A stretch of 14,650 bases of DNA from an uncultured Bacteroidaceae bacterium (lineage in GTDB: Bacteria; Bacteroidota; Bacteroidia; Bacteroidales; Bacteroidaceae), in NCBI GenBank assembly GCA_904502185.1, contig CAJGDX010000050.1, forward strand, positions 1 through 14,650. Direction: 5' to 3'. Below the pieces are notes generated by a model. That model was not told the DNA's origin. It saw only the letters and a program-made list of their open reading frames with translations, and searched no databases. This document shows, in pieces, positions 7,194-14,606 of the stretch. The position numbers and the translations under genes are program-made. Positions within the stretch are counted from its first letter, which is position 1, and every line of letters begins with the position of its first letter.

Positions 7194-7627
7194 TGCGCAG
7201 CGTATTTCTCTTTTAGGTAGAGCAACCCCTGTCTGTAGCCCTCGAAGCCCTGTCCGCAGACAGTATGCTCGGCATATAGCGACACAAACGAGAATTGACG
7301 AAACTTCTCACGGGTGGAAATATCTGTCAGATGCACCTCGACACATGGAAGAGCCACGGCCTTGAGCGCATCGAGTATTGCCACACTCGTATGGGTGTAT
7401 GCAGCAGGATTAATAAGTATTGCATCGAAGCATCCATAGGCACCCTGTATTGCATCGACTATTGCACCCTCGTGGTTCGATTGAAAAAGCTCAACCTCGA
7501 TACCAAATTCGGCAGCTGCCGAACGGATAAAATCCTGCAAAGCCGCAAAATTGCCGGTTCCGTAGAGCGCAGGCTTGCGCAAACCGAGCATATTGAGGTT
7601 GGGGCCGTTTATCACAAATACTTTCAT
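7190..7627 (-). CDS. aroQ: 3-dehydroquinate dehydratase, type II
   Basis: It catalyses the trans-dehydration of 3-dehydroquinate to 3-dehydroshikimate, the third step of the shikimate pathway, as a cytoplasmic dodecamer. The product is 145 residues, the usual length. The start at 7627 (MKVFVINGPNLNMLG) is chosen because the family begins there; an upstream ATG at 7678 would add 17 residues running through a stem-loop. Active-site positions correspond to those of the Mycobacterium enzyme with an offset of two: Asn12, Arg17 and Tyr22 (lid loop), Asn73, His79, His99 and Arg110. INPAAYTHTS has Ala where many homologues have Gly, and HLTDISTRE replaces the common HLSNIHARE. The gene lies between pheA and the BASS gene, which overlaps it by 4 nt. 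Confidence 0.95.
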   Translation of the reverse strand: MKVFVINGPNLNMLGLRKPALYGTGNFAALQDFIRSAAAEFGIEVELFQSNHEGAIVDAIQGAYGCFDAILINPAAYTHTSVAILDALKAVALPCVEVHLTDISTREKFRQFSFVSLYAEHTVCGQGFEGYRQGLLYLKEKYAAQ

Positions 7628-7644
7628 AATTAGGATATTATTAT

Positions 7645-7693
7645 AAAAGTCGAGGCTGCGCATGACTCCGGAAGCCACACAGCCCCGACCTTT
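7645..7693 (-). terminator. Stem-loop between pheA and aroQ: terminator or attenuator
   Basis: Ten nt after the pheA stop codon, the minus-strand RNA can form a 14-bp stem with two G-U pairs (7693-7680 with 7658-7645) around a 21-nt loop. The 3' arm ends in UUUU and is followed by an A/U-only stretch. This fits an intrinsic terminator, yet aroQ starts only 18 nt further on and no TAnnTTTG box is seen between. Partial read-through is the likely outcome. Confidence 0.6.
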
Positions 7694-7703
7694 AGAGATT
7701 TTA

Positions 7704-8846
7704 TCAGATTATTTCGGCATACGTTCCGAAATACTTGAATTGCTCGCCACTGGTATTAAGTTCGCACATCAACGATTGGAATTCAGAGCTATACACCGAT
7801 GCCTCAATGTCGAAATAGAAGCGATACTCGAATTCACGTTCAGGGATGAGACGGCTCTCCAGCTTCACAAGGTTGACACCTGTTGCATTGAAACGGGAAA
7901 GAATGCGGAAGAGCGAACCGGGACGGTGGGGAAGCACCATCATGATACTTGTGCGATTGGCACCGCAATATATCTGAGGCTGTTTGGCAATGCAGATGAA
8001 GCGTGTATAGTTGTTGTCGCGGTTCTGCACTGCATTCTTAAGCACCTGTAACTGATAGAGTTCGGCACAGAGGCGCGAAGAGAGCGAAGCCTTTGTCTTG
8101 TCGCCCGACATTGCCACCATGCGTGCAGCCTCGGCTGTATTCTCTACGGCAATAACACGGACATCCTTCAAGGTGGAGAGGAATTCAGAACATTGGCTGA
8201 TTGCCTGCTGGTGTGAGTAAATCTCACGGATATCCTCGAGCTTCACTCCGGGGTGTGTAAGCAGCGAATGGTCAACCTTCAGACGTATACTGCGTACGAT
8301 ACTTACATTGTGCTCGGCCAAAAGATCGTAGATAGCATTCACCGAACCGGCGAGCGAGTTTTCGATGGGAAGAACACCATACTCGCAAAGTCCACCATCA
8401 ATGGCACGGAACACGCTATGGAAATTACTGACAAACATCATTTCGGGTAGGTCGAAAATGCGCTCGGCCGCCAAATGGGCAAACGCACCCTCACATCCTG
8501 CACATGCAACCGACGCACGCTTGGGGAAGGGCATGGGAGGTTTTGAAGTAATCTCTTTAATCTGTTTAAAGAATTGGGCATCCTCGGACAGCACTCTTGT
8601 CTGATAAGACTCGCTGAGATCGAAGATTGTATGATACAAAGAGCGTCCGTAGCCTTCGAATTCGGAACCCAGCTGCTTCGAAATATTGTGAAGCACAGTG
8701 CGGGCGCGTGAGGGGTGATAGACCACCATCTTGTTCTCTTTCTTGTAGCGGGCAATGTCTGTCACCACCTGCATACGTTCGGCAAAAAGACGACACATTT
8801 CGCTGTCGATACCATCTATTTTGTTGCGTAATTCATCCAAATTCAT
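7704..8846 (-). CDS. pheA: Bifunctional chorismate mutase / prephenate dehydratase
   Basis: It converts chorismate to prephenate and then to phenylpyruvate, the precursor of phenylalanine. Three domains are seen in 380 residues. An AroQ-class chorismate mutase covers about 1-88, with Arg7, Arg24, Lys35/36, Arg47 and Gln82 at active-site positions. A prephenate dehydratase covers about 110-285, with PIENSLAGSV (160-169), SHQQAISQC (211-219) and the catalytic NYTRF (279-283). A C-terminal ACT domain (about 299-378) contains HRPGSLFRIL and LESRLIPEREFEYRFYFDIE (329-348), the phenylalanine-binding ESRP-like motif, so feedback inhibition by Phe is expected. One oddity: the position of E. coli Glu52 in the mutase site is Ala48 here (SRAR). 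It lies 40 bp after aroA and just before a strong stem-loop. Confidence 0.95.
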   Translation of the reverse strand: MNLDELRNKIDGIDSEMCRLFAERMQVVTDIARYKKENKMVVYHPSRARTVLHNISKQLGSEFEGYGRSLYHTIFDLSESYQTRVLSEDAQFFKQIKEITSKPPMPFPKRASVACAGCEGAFAHLAAERIFDLPEMMFVSNFHSVFRAIDGGLCEYGVLPIENSLAGSVNAIYDLLAEHNVSIVRSIRLKVDHSLLTHPGVKLEDIREIYSHQQAISQCSEFLSTLKDVRVIAVENTAEAARMVAMSGDKTKASLSSRLCAELYQLQVLKNAVQNRDNNYTRFICIAKQPQIYCGANRTSIMMVLPHRPGSLFRILSRFNATGVNLVKLESRLIPEREFEYRFYFDIEASVYSSEFQSLMCELNTSGEQFKYFGTYAEII

Positions 8847-8886
8847 AAGAAATTGTTTTTAACTCATCATTAAATCATTCTATATA

Positions 8887-10152
8887 TCAAGCCTCCTCGA
8901 CGCTGCCGCCGAGAGTTTTAAAATTTTCATAGAAGAGGGGATAGGACTTTGCCACACACTCGGCACCTTTTATAGTCACCTCGCATCCGGCGGCAGCTGC
9001 CATTATTGCGGCAGACATCGCTATGCGGTGGTCGCCGAAGCTGTCAACCGGCCATTTTGCACATGCCTTTCCACCTGCCACGCTGTATGTATCCTCGCCA
9101 ATAACCGAGGAGATACCGAAGGCCTCGAGCAGGCTTTTCATTGCAGCCAGCCGGTCACTCTCTTTGTATCTGAGACGTCCAACATGTGTAAACAGCGTTG
9201 TTCCCTCTGCTGCAGCAGCAGCCACAGAGAGTATGGGCACAAGGTCGGGGGTGTCGACACAATCGAGTTCCGCACCGCGCAACTGCGAGGGATATGCAAC
9301 AATCGCGTCGTCCGTAAACTGTATATCGGCACCCATACGGCGCAAGTGGTCCACTATACGACGGTCGCCCTGCAAAGAGTCGGTGTTCATTCCACAAATT
9401 GTCACGGGATGCTTACCGGTGACACCTGCCACCAGCCAAAAGGCAGCAGCCGACCAGTCGCCCTCGACACGAAGTTGCTGCGGAGTATTGTATTGCTGGG
9501 GAGCAGGGATATTAAAGCCACTGTCGAGAGTTTCGATGGTTATCCCCGACTGACGCAGAGCGTCGAGAGTCATTTCCACGTACGATGCGCTTGTAAGTTC
9601 GCCACTGATATTCAGTCTGCTGGGAGCAGAGAGCAGCGGAAGTGCGAAGAGCAGCCCTGTAAAATATTGCGAAGAGATGTCACCCGGAAGAGTGTATTCA
9701 CCACCTGTGAGCTGCCCTTTGCAGGTGAGAGGAAGATGTGCGTCGTCACGATGTTCCACAATCTCTACTCCATGCTGCACAAGAGCAGTTGTAAGCTGTT
9801 CCATGGGGCGCAAGGGAAGTTTGCCCTTGCCAGTAAGTGTCGACTCGCTACCCAGGGCAGCTGCTATCGGCAGCAGGAAACGCAGTGTCGAACCACTCTC
9901 GCCGCAGGGCAGTTCACCACCCTTTCGGCAAGCAACCGGCTGCACATCGAAGGCACCATCGGCATAGGAGATTGATGCGCCAAGCGCATTCAGCGACTCC
10001 ATTGTTGCACACAGGTCGTCGTTGAGAGCATCGCAACAGACCTTTGAGGAATGGTTGCTGAGGGCTGCGCAGATGAGCAGTCTGTGTGCCTGCGACTTTG
10101 ACGGGGGCGGGGTGACGCTTCCCGATAATGTTCCTGTCAACCTTTTATCCAT
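8887..10152 (-). CDS. aroA: 3-phosphoshikimate 1-carboxyvinyltransferase (EPSP synthase)
   Basis: It joins shikimate-3-phosphate and phosphoenolpyruvate to EPSP, the sixth step of the pathway. The ATG at 10152, two nt after the aroB stop, gives 421 residues; a TTG at 10158 is the only earlier option and is less likely. Visible substrate residues are Lys19, Ser20 and Arg24 (PPPSKSQAHR), SSQYF (160-164), Asp303 in DTPDLVP, Lys330-Glu331 in RLRYKESDR and FGDHRIAMS (372-380). The PEP/glyphosate loop reads CGESGSTLRF (83-92) instead of the E. coli LGNAGTAMRP; the glycine is kept but the proline is Phe92. This ESGSTLRFL type is familiar from clostridial enzymes rather than Gram-negative class I ones. 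Central gene of the operon. Confidence 0.95.
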   Translation of the reverse strand: MDKRLTGTLSGSVTPPPSKSQAHRLLICAALSNHSSKVCCDALNDDLCATMESLNALGASISYADGAFDVQPVACRKGGELPCGESGSTLRFLLPIAAALGSESTLTGKGKLPLRPMEQLTTALVQHGVEIVEHRDDAHLPLTCKGQLTGGEYTLPGDISSQYFTGLLFALPLLSAPSRLNISGELTSASYVEMTLDALRQSGITIETLDSGFNIPAPQQYNTPQQLRVEGDWSAAAFWLVAGVTGKHPVTICGMNTDSLQGDRRIVDHLRRMGADIQFTDDAIVAYPSQLRGAELDCVDTPDLVPILSVAAAAAEGTTLFTHVGRLRYKESDRLAAMKSLLEAFGISSVIGEDTYSVAGGKACAKWPVDSFGDHRIAMSAAIMAAAAGCEVTIKGAECVAKSYPLFYENFKTLGGSVEEA

Positions 10153-10154
10153 AA

Positions 10155-11216
10155 TCAAAGAATCTGTTTAAGTTTGACAAGAACCTCTTCCACCGGCATT
10201 GTAACAAGGTCGCACTCGCCAATGGCGCGTGGCAGCACCAGTGTCAGTTTGCCACCGCGACGCTTCTTGTCGGAGAGTATAACATCGTATAGTTCCTCGG
10301 CAGAATAGGGGCAATCGAGGTCGAACCCGTATCGTTGAAGCAGAGCAGTCAGTGATGCTTCAATATCGGCCAATCCGCACAGAGGAGCCATTTTTGCAGC
10401 AATCAACATACCTTTTGCCACGGCGGCGCCATGCGAAACAGCGAAATTGCTGAGTTTTTCAATAGCGTGTCCGAATGTGTGTCCGAAGTTGAGAAGACCA
10501 CGTTTGCCATTGTCAAATTCATCCTCCTGCACCACGTCGCGCTTTATCTCCACGCATCGTGCAACAACATCTATTCTGTCAAACGGAACAGTATGCAGTC
10601 TGTCGTACAATGCAGCATCGAGTATAACGCCATATTTTATAACCTCGGCACATCCGTCGCGGTAGATATCCGTAGACAGCGTGTCCATCAGCGTAGTGTC
10701 GCAACAGACAAGTCGGGGCTGATAGAAGGCGCCAACGAGATTCTTTCCTGCCGGAACATCTATCGCGGTTTTTCCACCCACAGAGCTGTCGACAGCAGCA
10801 AGAAGTGTTGTCGGCACCTGTATATATGGGATTCCGCGAAGATAGAGCGATGCAGATAGGCCACCAAGGTCGCCCACCACCCCACCGCCGAAAGCTATGA
10901 GGGCGTCGCTGCGTGTCAGGCGGTTCTCCGCCATGAAATTGAGAAAGGCGAGCATATTCTCTGCCGACTTCGACTCTTCACCGGCAGGGATGACATATTT
11001 GCATACGTCGTAACCGGCAGCGGAGAGCATGTCGGTCATCAGATTGCCGTATAGCGCATCGACATTGCTGTCGGTGAGCAGTGCCAAACGGCACTCACCC
11101 AGCAGGCTGTGAAGTTCCTCGCCCAGGCAGGCAAGCATATTGTCGCCTATAAGAATATCGTAACTGCTTGAAGCGGCTACATGTATCTTTCTATATTGTA
11201 TTGTGCTGTTTTTCAT
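10155..11216 (-). CDS. aroB: 3-dehydroquinate synthase
   Basis: It cyclises DAHP to 3-dehydroquinate, the second step of the pathway, using NAD and a divalent metal. Starting at the ATG at 11216 (MKNSTIQYRK) gives 353 residues, a normal length. That ATG overlaps the tyrA stop as ATGA; an in-frame upstream start at 11264 would run deep into tyrA and is rejected. Motifs seen are GGGVVGDLGG (110-119, NAD binding), VPTTLLAAVDSSVGGKTAID (134-153) and GKNLVGAFYQP. Metal ligands are Glu191 (AEVIKYG), His246 in NFGHTFGHAIE and His262 in SHGAAVAKGM, where homologues usually have HGEAVAIG. Cotranscription with tyrA and aroA is implied by the overlap and the 2-nt gap. Confidence 0.96.
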   Translation of the reverse strand: MKNSTIQYRKIHVAASSSYDILIGDNMLACLGEELHSLLGECRLALLTDSNVDALYGNLMTDMLSAAGYDVCKYVIPAGEESKSAENMLAFLNFMAENRLTRSDALIAFGGGVVGDLGGLSASLYLRGIPYIQVPTTLLAAVDSSVGGKTAIDVPAGKNLVGAFYQPRLVCCDTTLMDTLSTDIYRDGCAEVIKYGVILDAALYDRLHTVPFDRIDVVARCVEIKRDVVQEDEFDNGKRGLLNFGHTFGHAIEKLSNFAVSHGAAVAKGMLIAAKMAPLCGLADIEASLTALLQRYGFDLDCPYSAEELYDVILSDKKRRGGKLTLVLPRAIGECDLVTMPVEEVLVKLKQIL

Positions 11217-12043
11217 CCTTCGGAAAGCTCTTTTGCAACACGACCTTCGCGCAGCAGGGCACACAGCCTGTCGGCATCTTCATCTGCCAACGCGTCGCGA
11301 TACTGTTGCAAAGAATTTATATATTGGTCCAATTCATCGAGGAGCGGCTTTTTGTTGTCCAGAAAAAGTTCTGTCCACATAGCCTCGTTCAGGCGTGCCA
11401 CCCTTGTCAGGTCGCGAAAACTGCCGGCACTGTATCCATGATGTTTACGAGCTGCCGTGCTCTTTATATATGCGTTAGACGCAACGTGGCACAACTGCGA
11501 AGTGTAGGCAATCATACGGTCGTGATGTTCGGCTGTTGTCACCACAAACGACTTGAATTCGAGCGGAGCGAACAGTCGCTTCACCTTTTCGAGCAACTCC
11601 ATGTCGTCGTACACGGGAGGAACGATAATCATGGAAGCACCCTTGAAGAGTGACGAGCGTGAGTGTTTGAACCCTGAGTATTGCGAACCAGCCATTGGGT
11701 GTCCGCCCACAAATGTAAAACCATAACGGGATGCGTGGTCGAAGCCTGCACGACAAATCTCCTCTTTCGTTCCACAGAGGTCTACCACTGTGACGTGCGA
11801 GGGAATGTGTCGGGCATTTTCGTTCAGATAGGCGACCATAGCCTTTGGCGTTGCTGCAAGCACAATAAGTTCGCAGTCGCCGTATCGTTCGGGGGTGAGA
11901 AGGTCGTCTATCACTCCGCTGAGCTTGGCATAGCCCAGGATAGTAGCATCCGTATCAAAACCTAACACTATGTTTCCAAAGGCCTTATAGGCTTTCGCTA
12001 CCGAACCTCCTATAAGACCTAAACCTACAACTCCTATTTTCAT
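11213..12043 (-). CDS. tyrA: Prephenate dehydrogenase
   Basis: It oxidises and decarboxylates prephenate to 4-hydroxyphenylpyruvate on the way to tyrosine. The 276-residue protein has an N-terminal nucleotide-binding fold with GLGLIGGSV (7-15, GxGxxG), GFDTD with an acidic end of strand 2 that favours NAD, then VVDLCGTKEE, VGGHPMAGS (a substrate-binding signature) and a helical C-terminal part with AYTSQLCHVAS and AGSFRDLTRVA. No ACT domain follows, so tyrosine feedback through a C-terminal regulatory domain is not expected. It starts 1 nt after the DAHP synthase stop codon and overlaps aroB by 4 nt. An arogenate dehydrogenase activity cannot be excluded from sequence alone. Confidence 0.93.
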   Translation of the reverse strand: MKIGVVGLGLIGGSVAKAYKAFGNIVLGFDTDATILGYAKLSGVIDDLLTPERYGDCELIVLAATPKAMVAYLNENARHIPSHVTVVDLCGTKEEICRAGFDHASRYGFTFVGGHPMAGSQYSGFKHSRSSLFKGASMIIVPPVYDDMELLEKVKRLFAPLEFKSFVVTTAEHHDRMIAYTSQLCHVASNAYIKSTAARKHHGYSAGSFRDLTRVARLNEAMWTELFLDNKKPLLDELDQYINSLQQYRDALADEDADRLCALLREGRVAKELSEG

Positions 12044-12044
12044 T

Positions 12045-13061
12045 CTATCTGGTTATAAGAGTACGCAATTCGTTGACGCGCTCAGCAACCTCGGCAAACT
12101 GCTCGGGTGTGAGCGACTGTGCGCCGTCGCATAGTGCGCAAGTGGGATTGTTGTGTACCTCGATGATGAGTGCGTCGGCACCTGAGACGGTTGCTGCGCA
12201 AGCCATAGGCTTCACAAGGCGTGCAACGCCTGTCGCGTGACTGGGGTCGACAACCACAGGCAGGTGCGACAATTCGTGAAGCATAGGCACCGATGCAAGG
12301 TCGAGTACGTTACGGGTGTAAGTGTCGAAACTGCGGATGCCACGCTCGCAGAGCATAACATTCGGGTTACCCTCGGCAAGAATATATTCGGCACTCATCA
12401 GGAACTCTTTGAGTGTAGCCGCAAGGCCGCGCTTCAGAAGGATAGGTTTCTTTGAGCGTCCCAACTCTTTGAGAAGCTCAAAATTCTGCATATTACGTGC
12501 GCCAACCTGTATAATATCAACGTCGGCGAACATATCAAGATGTGCTGCATTCATAATTTCAGTAACAATGGGAAGACCTGTTGCCTTGCGCGCCTTGAAA
12601 AGCAGTTCGAGACCCTCTCCACGAAGTCCCTGAAAATCGTATGGCGATGTACGGGGTTTGAAAGCTCCACCGCGAAGCATTCTGGCACCGGCAGCCTTTA
12701 CGGCTTTTGCCACGGTGATTATCTGCTCCTCGGATTCGACTGAACAGGGACCGGCAATCATACAGAAGTTGCCACCACCTATCTTGACCTTATTTTCGCC
12801 CTCGCCTACCTCTACAACAGTATCGTCCGGATGGAAACGACGGCTGGCGCTCTTGAAAGGCTCGCTGACGCGACTAACCTTCTCGACAATTTCGAGGCTT
12901 GAGAGCAGGTCCATATCTATTCTACTGGTATCTCCAATGAGTCCAATAATTGTCTGAAACTCACCCTCGGATACGTGTACTCTCACATTTTGAGATTCAA
13001 TCCATTGAGTAAGTTTTTCTCGCTGAGCTTTTGTAACTCCGCTTTTCAATACAGCTATCAT
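12045..13061 (-). CDS. aroF: 3-deoxy-7-phosphoheptulonate (DAHP) synthase, type I-beta with N-terminal regulatory domain
   Basis: It condenses phosphoenolpyruvate and erythrose-4-phosphate to DAHP, the entry step of the pathway. The protein has 338 residues. The N-terminal ~66 form a small ferredoxin-like domain such as the Thermotoga enzyme uses for feedback inhibition by Tyr/Phe. The barrel carries MIAGPCSVES (101-110), GGAFKPRTSPYDFQG (131-145), QVGARNMQNFELL (185-197), LLKRG and VDPSHATG. Metal ligands Cys106, His275, Glu301 and Asp312 are all present with spacing close to that of Thermotoga. No chorismate mutase domain is attached, unlike the fused enzyme common in Bacteroides; that activity is on pheA. 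It is the first gene of the operon. Confidence 0.96.
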   Translation of the reverse strand: MIAVLKSGVTKAQREKLTQWIESQNVRVHVSEGEFQTIIGLIGDTSRIDMDLLSSLEIVEKVSRVSEPFKSASRRFHPDDTVVEVGEGENKVKIGGGNFCMIAGPCSVESEEQIITVAKAVKAAGARMLRGGAFKPRTSPYDFQGLRGEGLELLFKARKATGLPIVTEIMNAAHLDMFADVDIIQVGARNMQNFELLKELGRSKKPILLKRGLAATLKEFLMSAEYILAEGNPNVMLCERGIRSFDTYTRNVLDLASVPMLHELSHLPVVVDPSHATGVARLVKPMACAATVSGADALIIEVHNNPTCALCDGAQSLTPEQFAEVAERVNELRTLITR

Positions 13062-13098
13062 ACGTCCTTCGTAAATTTTTATTTCTCTTTAGTCGGTA

Positions 13099-13106
13099 CA
13101 AATATA
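13099..13106 (-). promoter_or_regulatory. Candidate -7 box for the aromatic amino-acid operon
   Basis: On the minus strand TATATTTG matches TAnnTTTG and would start transcription about 30 nt before the ATG at 13061. A TTG at the normal -33 distance is absent. No leader-peptide gene or terminator was seen between box and start, so classical attenuation at the operon head is not supported. Confidence 0.5.
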
Positions 13107-13235
13107 AACAATAACTTTATCAATCCTTACCTATTATTTACTTTTTTTCCTAAAAAAACAGAAACATTTATCGCCCTTTTCAAATGCCATCAAATATTTT
13201 CAAGAGGTTATAAGAGAGTGTTAGAATTTTATCAG

Positions 13236-13243
13236 TATCTTCG
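13236..13243 (+). promoter_or_regulatory. Candidate -7 box for miaB
   Basis: TATCTTCG differs from TAnnTTTG at one base and lies 28 nt before the miaB ATG. No convincing -33 element was seen. It is divergent from the operon promoter; the 210-bp gap also contains T7-CCT-A7 at 13142-13158, which may be curved DNA. Confidence 0.4.
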
Positions 13244-13271
13244 CAAACGAAACTAAAACAATACCATCGGA

Positions 13272-14606
13272 ATGAAAGATGATGTAAAAAGACTCTTTAT
13301 CGAGACATACGGCTGCCAGATGAATGTGGCAGACAGTGAGGTTGTTGGCTCAATACTGCGCGTAGCCGGATACGAAGCATGCGAGGACATCAAAGAGGCC
13401 GACCTTATTTTATTGAACACCTGTTCAATCCGCGACAACGCCGAGCAGAAGATTTATGGCCGACTCGACCAGCTGAACGCCATGCGTCGCGGCAAAAAGA
13501 CACTTGTAGGAGTCATCGGTTGCATGGCCGAACGAGTGAAAGAGGAGCTGATAAACAAATACTCGGTAAATGTGGTTGCAGGCCCCGATGCCTACCTGTC
13601 GTTGCCCGAACTTATAGCACAGGCCGAACAGGGACACGCAGCCATGAACATAGAACTATCCACCACAGAGACCTACCGCGACGTAATTCCCTTGCGCATA
13701 TGCAGCAAAGGAGTGTCGGGCTACATATCAATCATGCGTGGATGCAACAATTTCTGCCACTATTGCGTAGTTCCCTACACCCGAGGACGCGAGCGCAGCC
13801 GCGACATAAAAAGCATACTTGCCGAGGCAGCAGACCTTGTTGCCAAGGGCTATAAGGAGATTATTCTGCTGGGGCAGAATGTAAACTCATACTGCTTCGA
13901 GTCGGAAGAGGATGGAACTGTTACCTTCCCCGAGCTGTTGCGTCGTGTAGCCCGTTCGGCACCCGACACACGCATACGCTTCACCACATCGCACCCCAAG
14001 GACATGAGCGACGACACCCTGAGAGTGATTGCCGAAGAGCCCAACGTATGCCGCAGCATACACCTGCCCGTGCAGAGCGGAAGCAGCGACATGCTCAAAG
14101 CGATGAACCGCAAATACACCCGCGAATGGTACATCGAGCGCATCGACGCCATACGCCGCATAGTCCCCGACTGCGGACTCTCGACAGACATCATCGCAGG
14201 CTTCTGCGGCGAGACCGAGGAGGATCACCAGCAGACATTGTCGCTGATGCGCTACTGCTCGTACGATGCAGCCTTCATGTTCAAATATTCGGAGCGCCCG
14301 GGCACATTCGCTGCACGCCACTTCGAGGACAACATCAGCGAAGAGGAGAAGGTACGCCGTCTGAACGAGATTATCGCCCTGCAACAGGAACTCTCTGCCG
14401 AGAACAACAAAAAATGTATCGGCAATGTCTACGAGGTTCTTGTCGAGGGAGTTTCAAAACGTTCGAAGGAGCAGTTCTTCGGCAGAACAGAGCAGAACAG
14501 AACAGCAGTATTCGACAGAAAGAACTACAAGGTAGGTGACTTTGTAAAGGTTCGCGTCACAGGAGCCACAGCAGCCACCCTGCTTACCGAACCGGTTGAA
14601 GAGTAA
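13272..14606 (+). CDS. miaB: tRNA-2-methylthio-N6-dimethylallyladenosine synthase (methylthiotransferase)
   Basis: It adds the methylthio group to i6A37 in tRNAs reading UNN codons, using two 4Fe-4S clusters and S-adenosylmethionine. The protein has 444 residues, the usual size. The N-terminal domain carries the auxiliary-cluster cysteines Cys15 (ETYGCQMN), Cys51 (LNTCSIRDNAEQK) and Cys84 (VIGCMAER). The radical SAM core has CNNFCHYC (Cys158, 162, 165), followed by VVPYTRGRERSR, which is the MiaB form of the motif and separates it from RimO and MtaB. ILLGQNVNSY (198-207) and HLPVQSGS further support it. A TRAM domain covers about 381-440. The gene has its own promoter region and is divergent from the aromatic operon; the last 44 bases of the window after it show nothing. 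Confidence 0.96.
   Translation: MKDDVKRLFIETYGCQMNVADSEVVGSILRVAGYEACEDIKEADLILLNTCSIRDNAEQKIYGRLDQLNAMRRGKKTLVGVIGCMAERVKEELINKYSVNVVAGPDAYLSLPELIAQAEQGHAAMNIELSTTETYRDVIPLRICSKGVSGYISIMRGCNNFCHYCVVPYTRGRERSRDIKSILAEAADLVAKGYKEIILLGQNVNSYCFESEEDGTVTFPELLRRVARSAPDTRIRFTTSHPKDMSDDTLRVIAEEPNVCRSIHLPVQSGSSDMLKAMNRKYTREWYIERIDAIRRIVPDCGLSTDIIAGFCGETEEDHQQTLSLMRYCSYDAAFMFKYSERPGTFAARHFEDNISEEEKVRRLNEIIALQQELSAENNKKCIGNVYEVLVEGVSKRSKEQFFGRTEQNRTAVFDRKNYKVGDFVKVRVTGATAATLLTEPVEE

Noticed and set aside
6510..7220. 236-codon open frame on the plus strand
   Set aside because: Antisense to the BASS transporter; product is rich in Arg, Gln and Ser, typical of the reverse of a hydrophobic protein.
7628..7678. 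17-codon upstream extension of aroQ
   Set aside because: It would translate through the pheA-aroQ stem-loop, and family members start at the MKVFVINGPN position.
9028..9975. 315-codon open frame on the plus strand
   Set aside because: Antisense to aroA, which is fully supported by motifs; the frame has no promoter, no recognisable domain and an unlikely composition.
11217..11264. 16-codon upstream extension of aroB
   Set aside because: It overlaps tyrA by about 50 nt, has no family counterpart, and the ATGA overlap at 11216 is a better coupled start.
13142..13158. T7-CCT-A7 as a terminator
   Set aside because: A stem of A-T pairs only is too weak, and it lies between divergent promoters where no transcript should end; noted as possible curved DNA.
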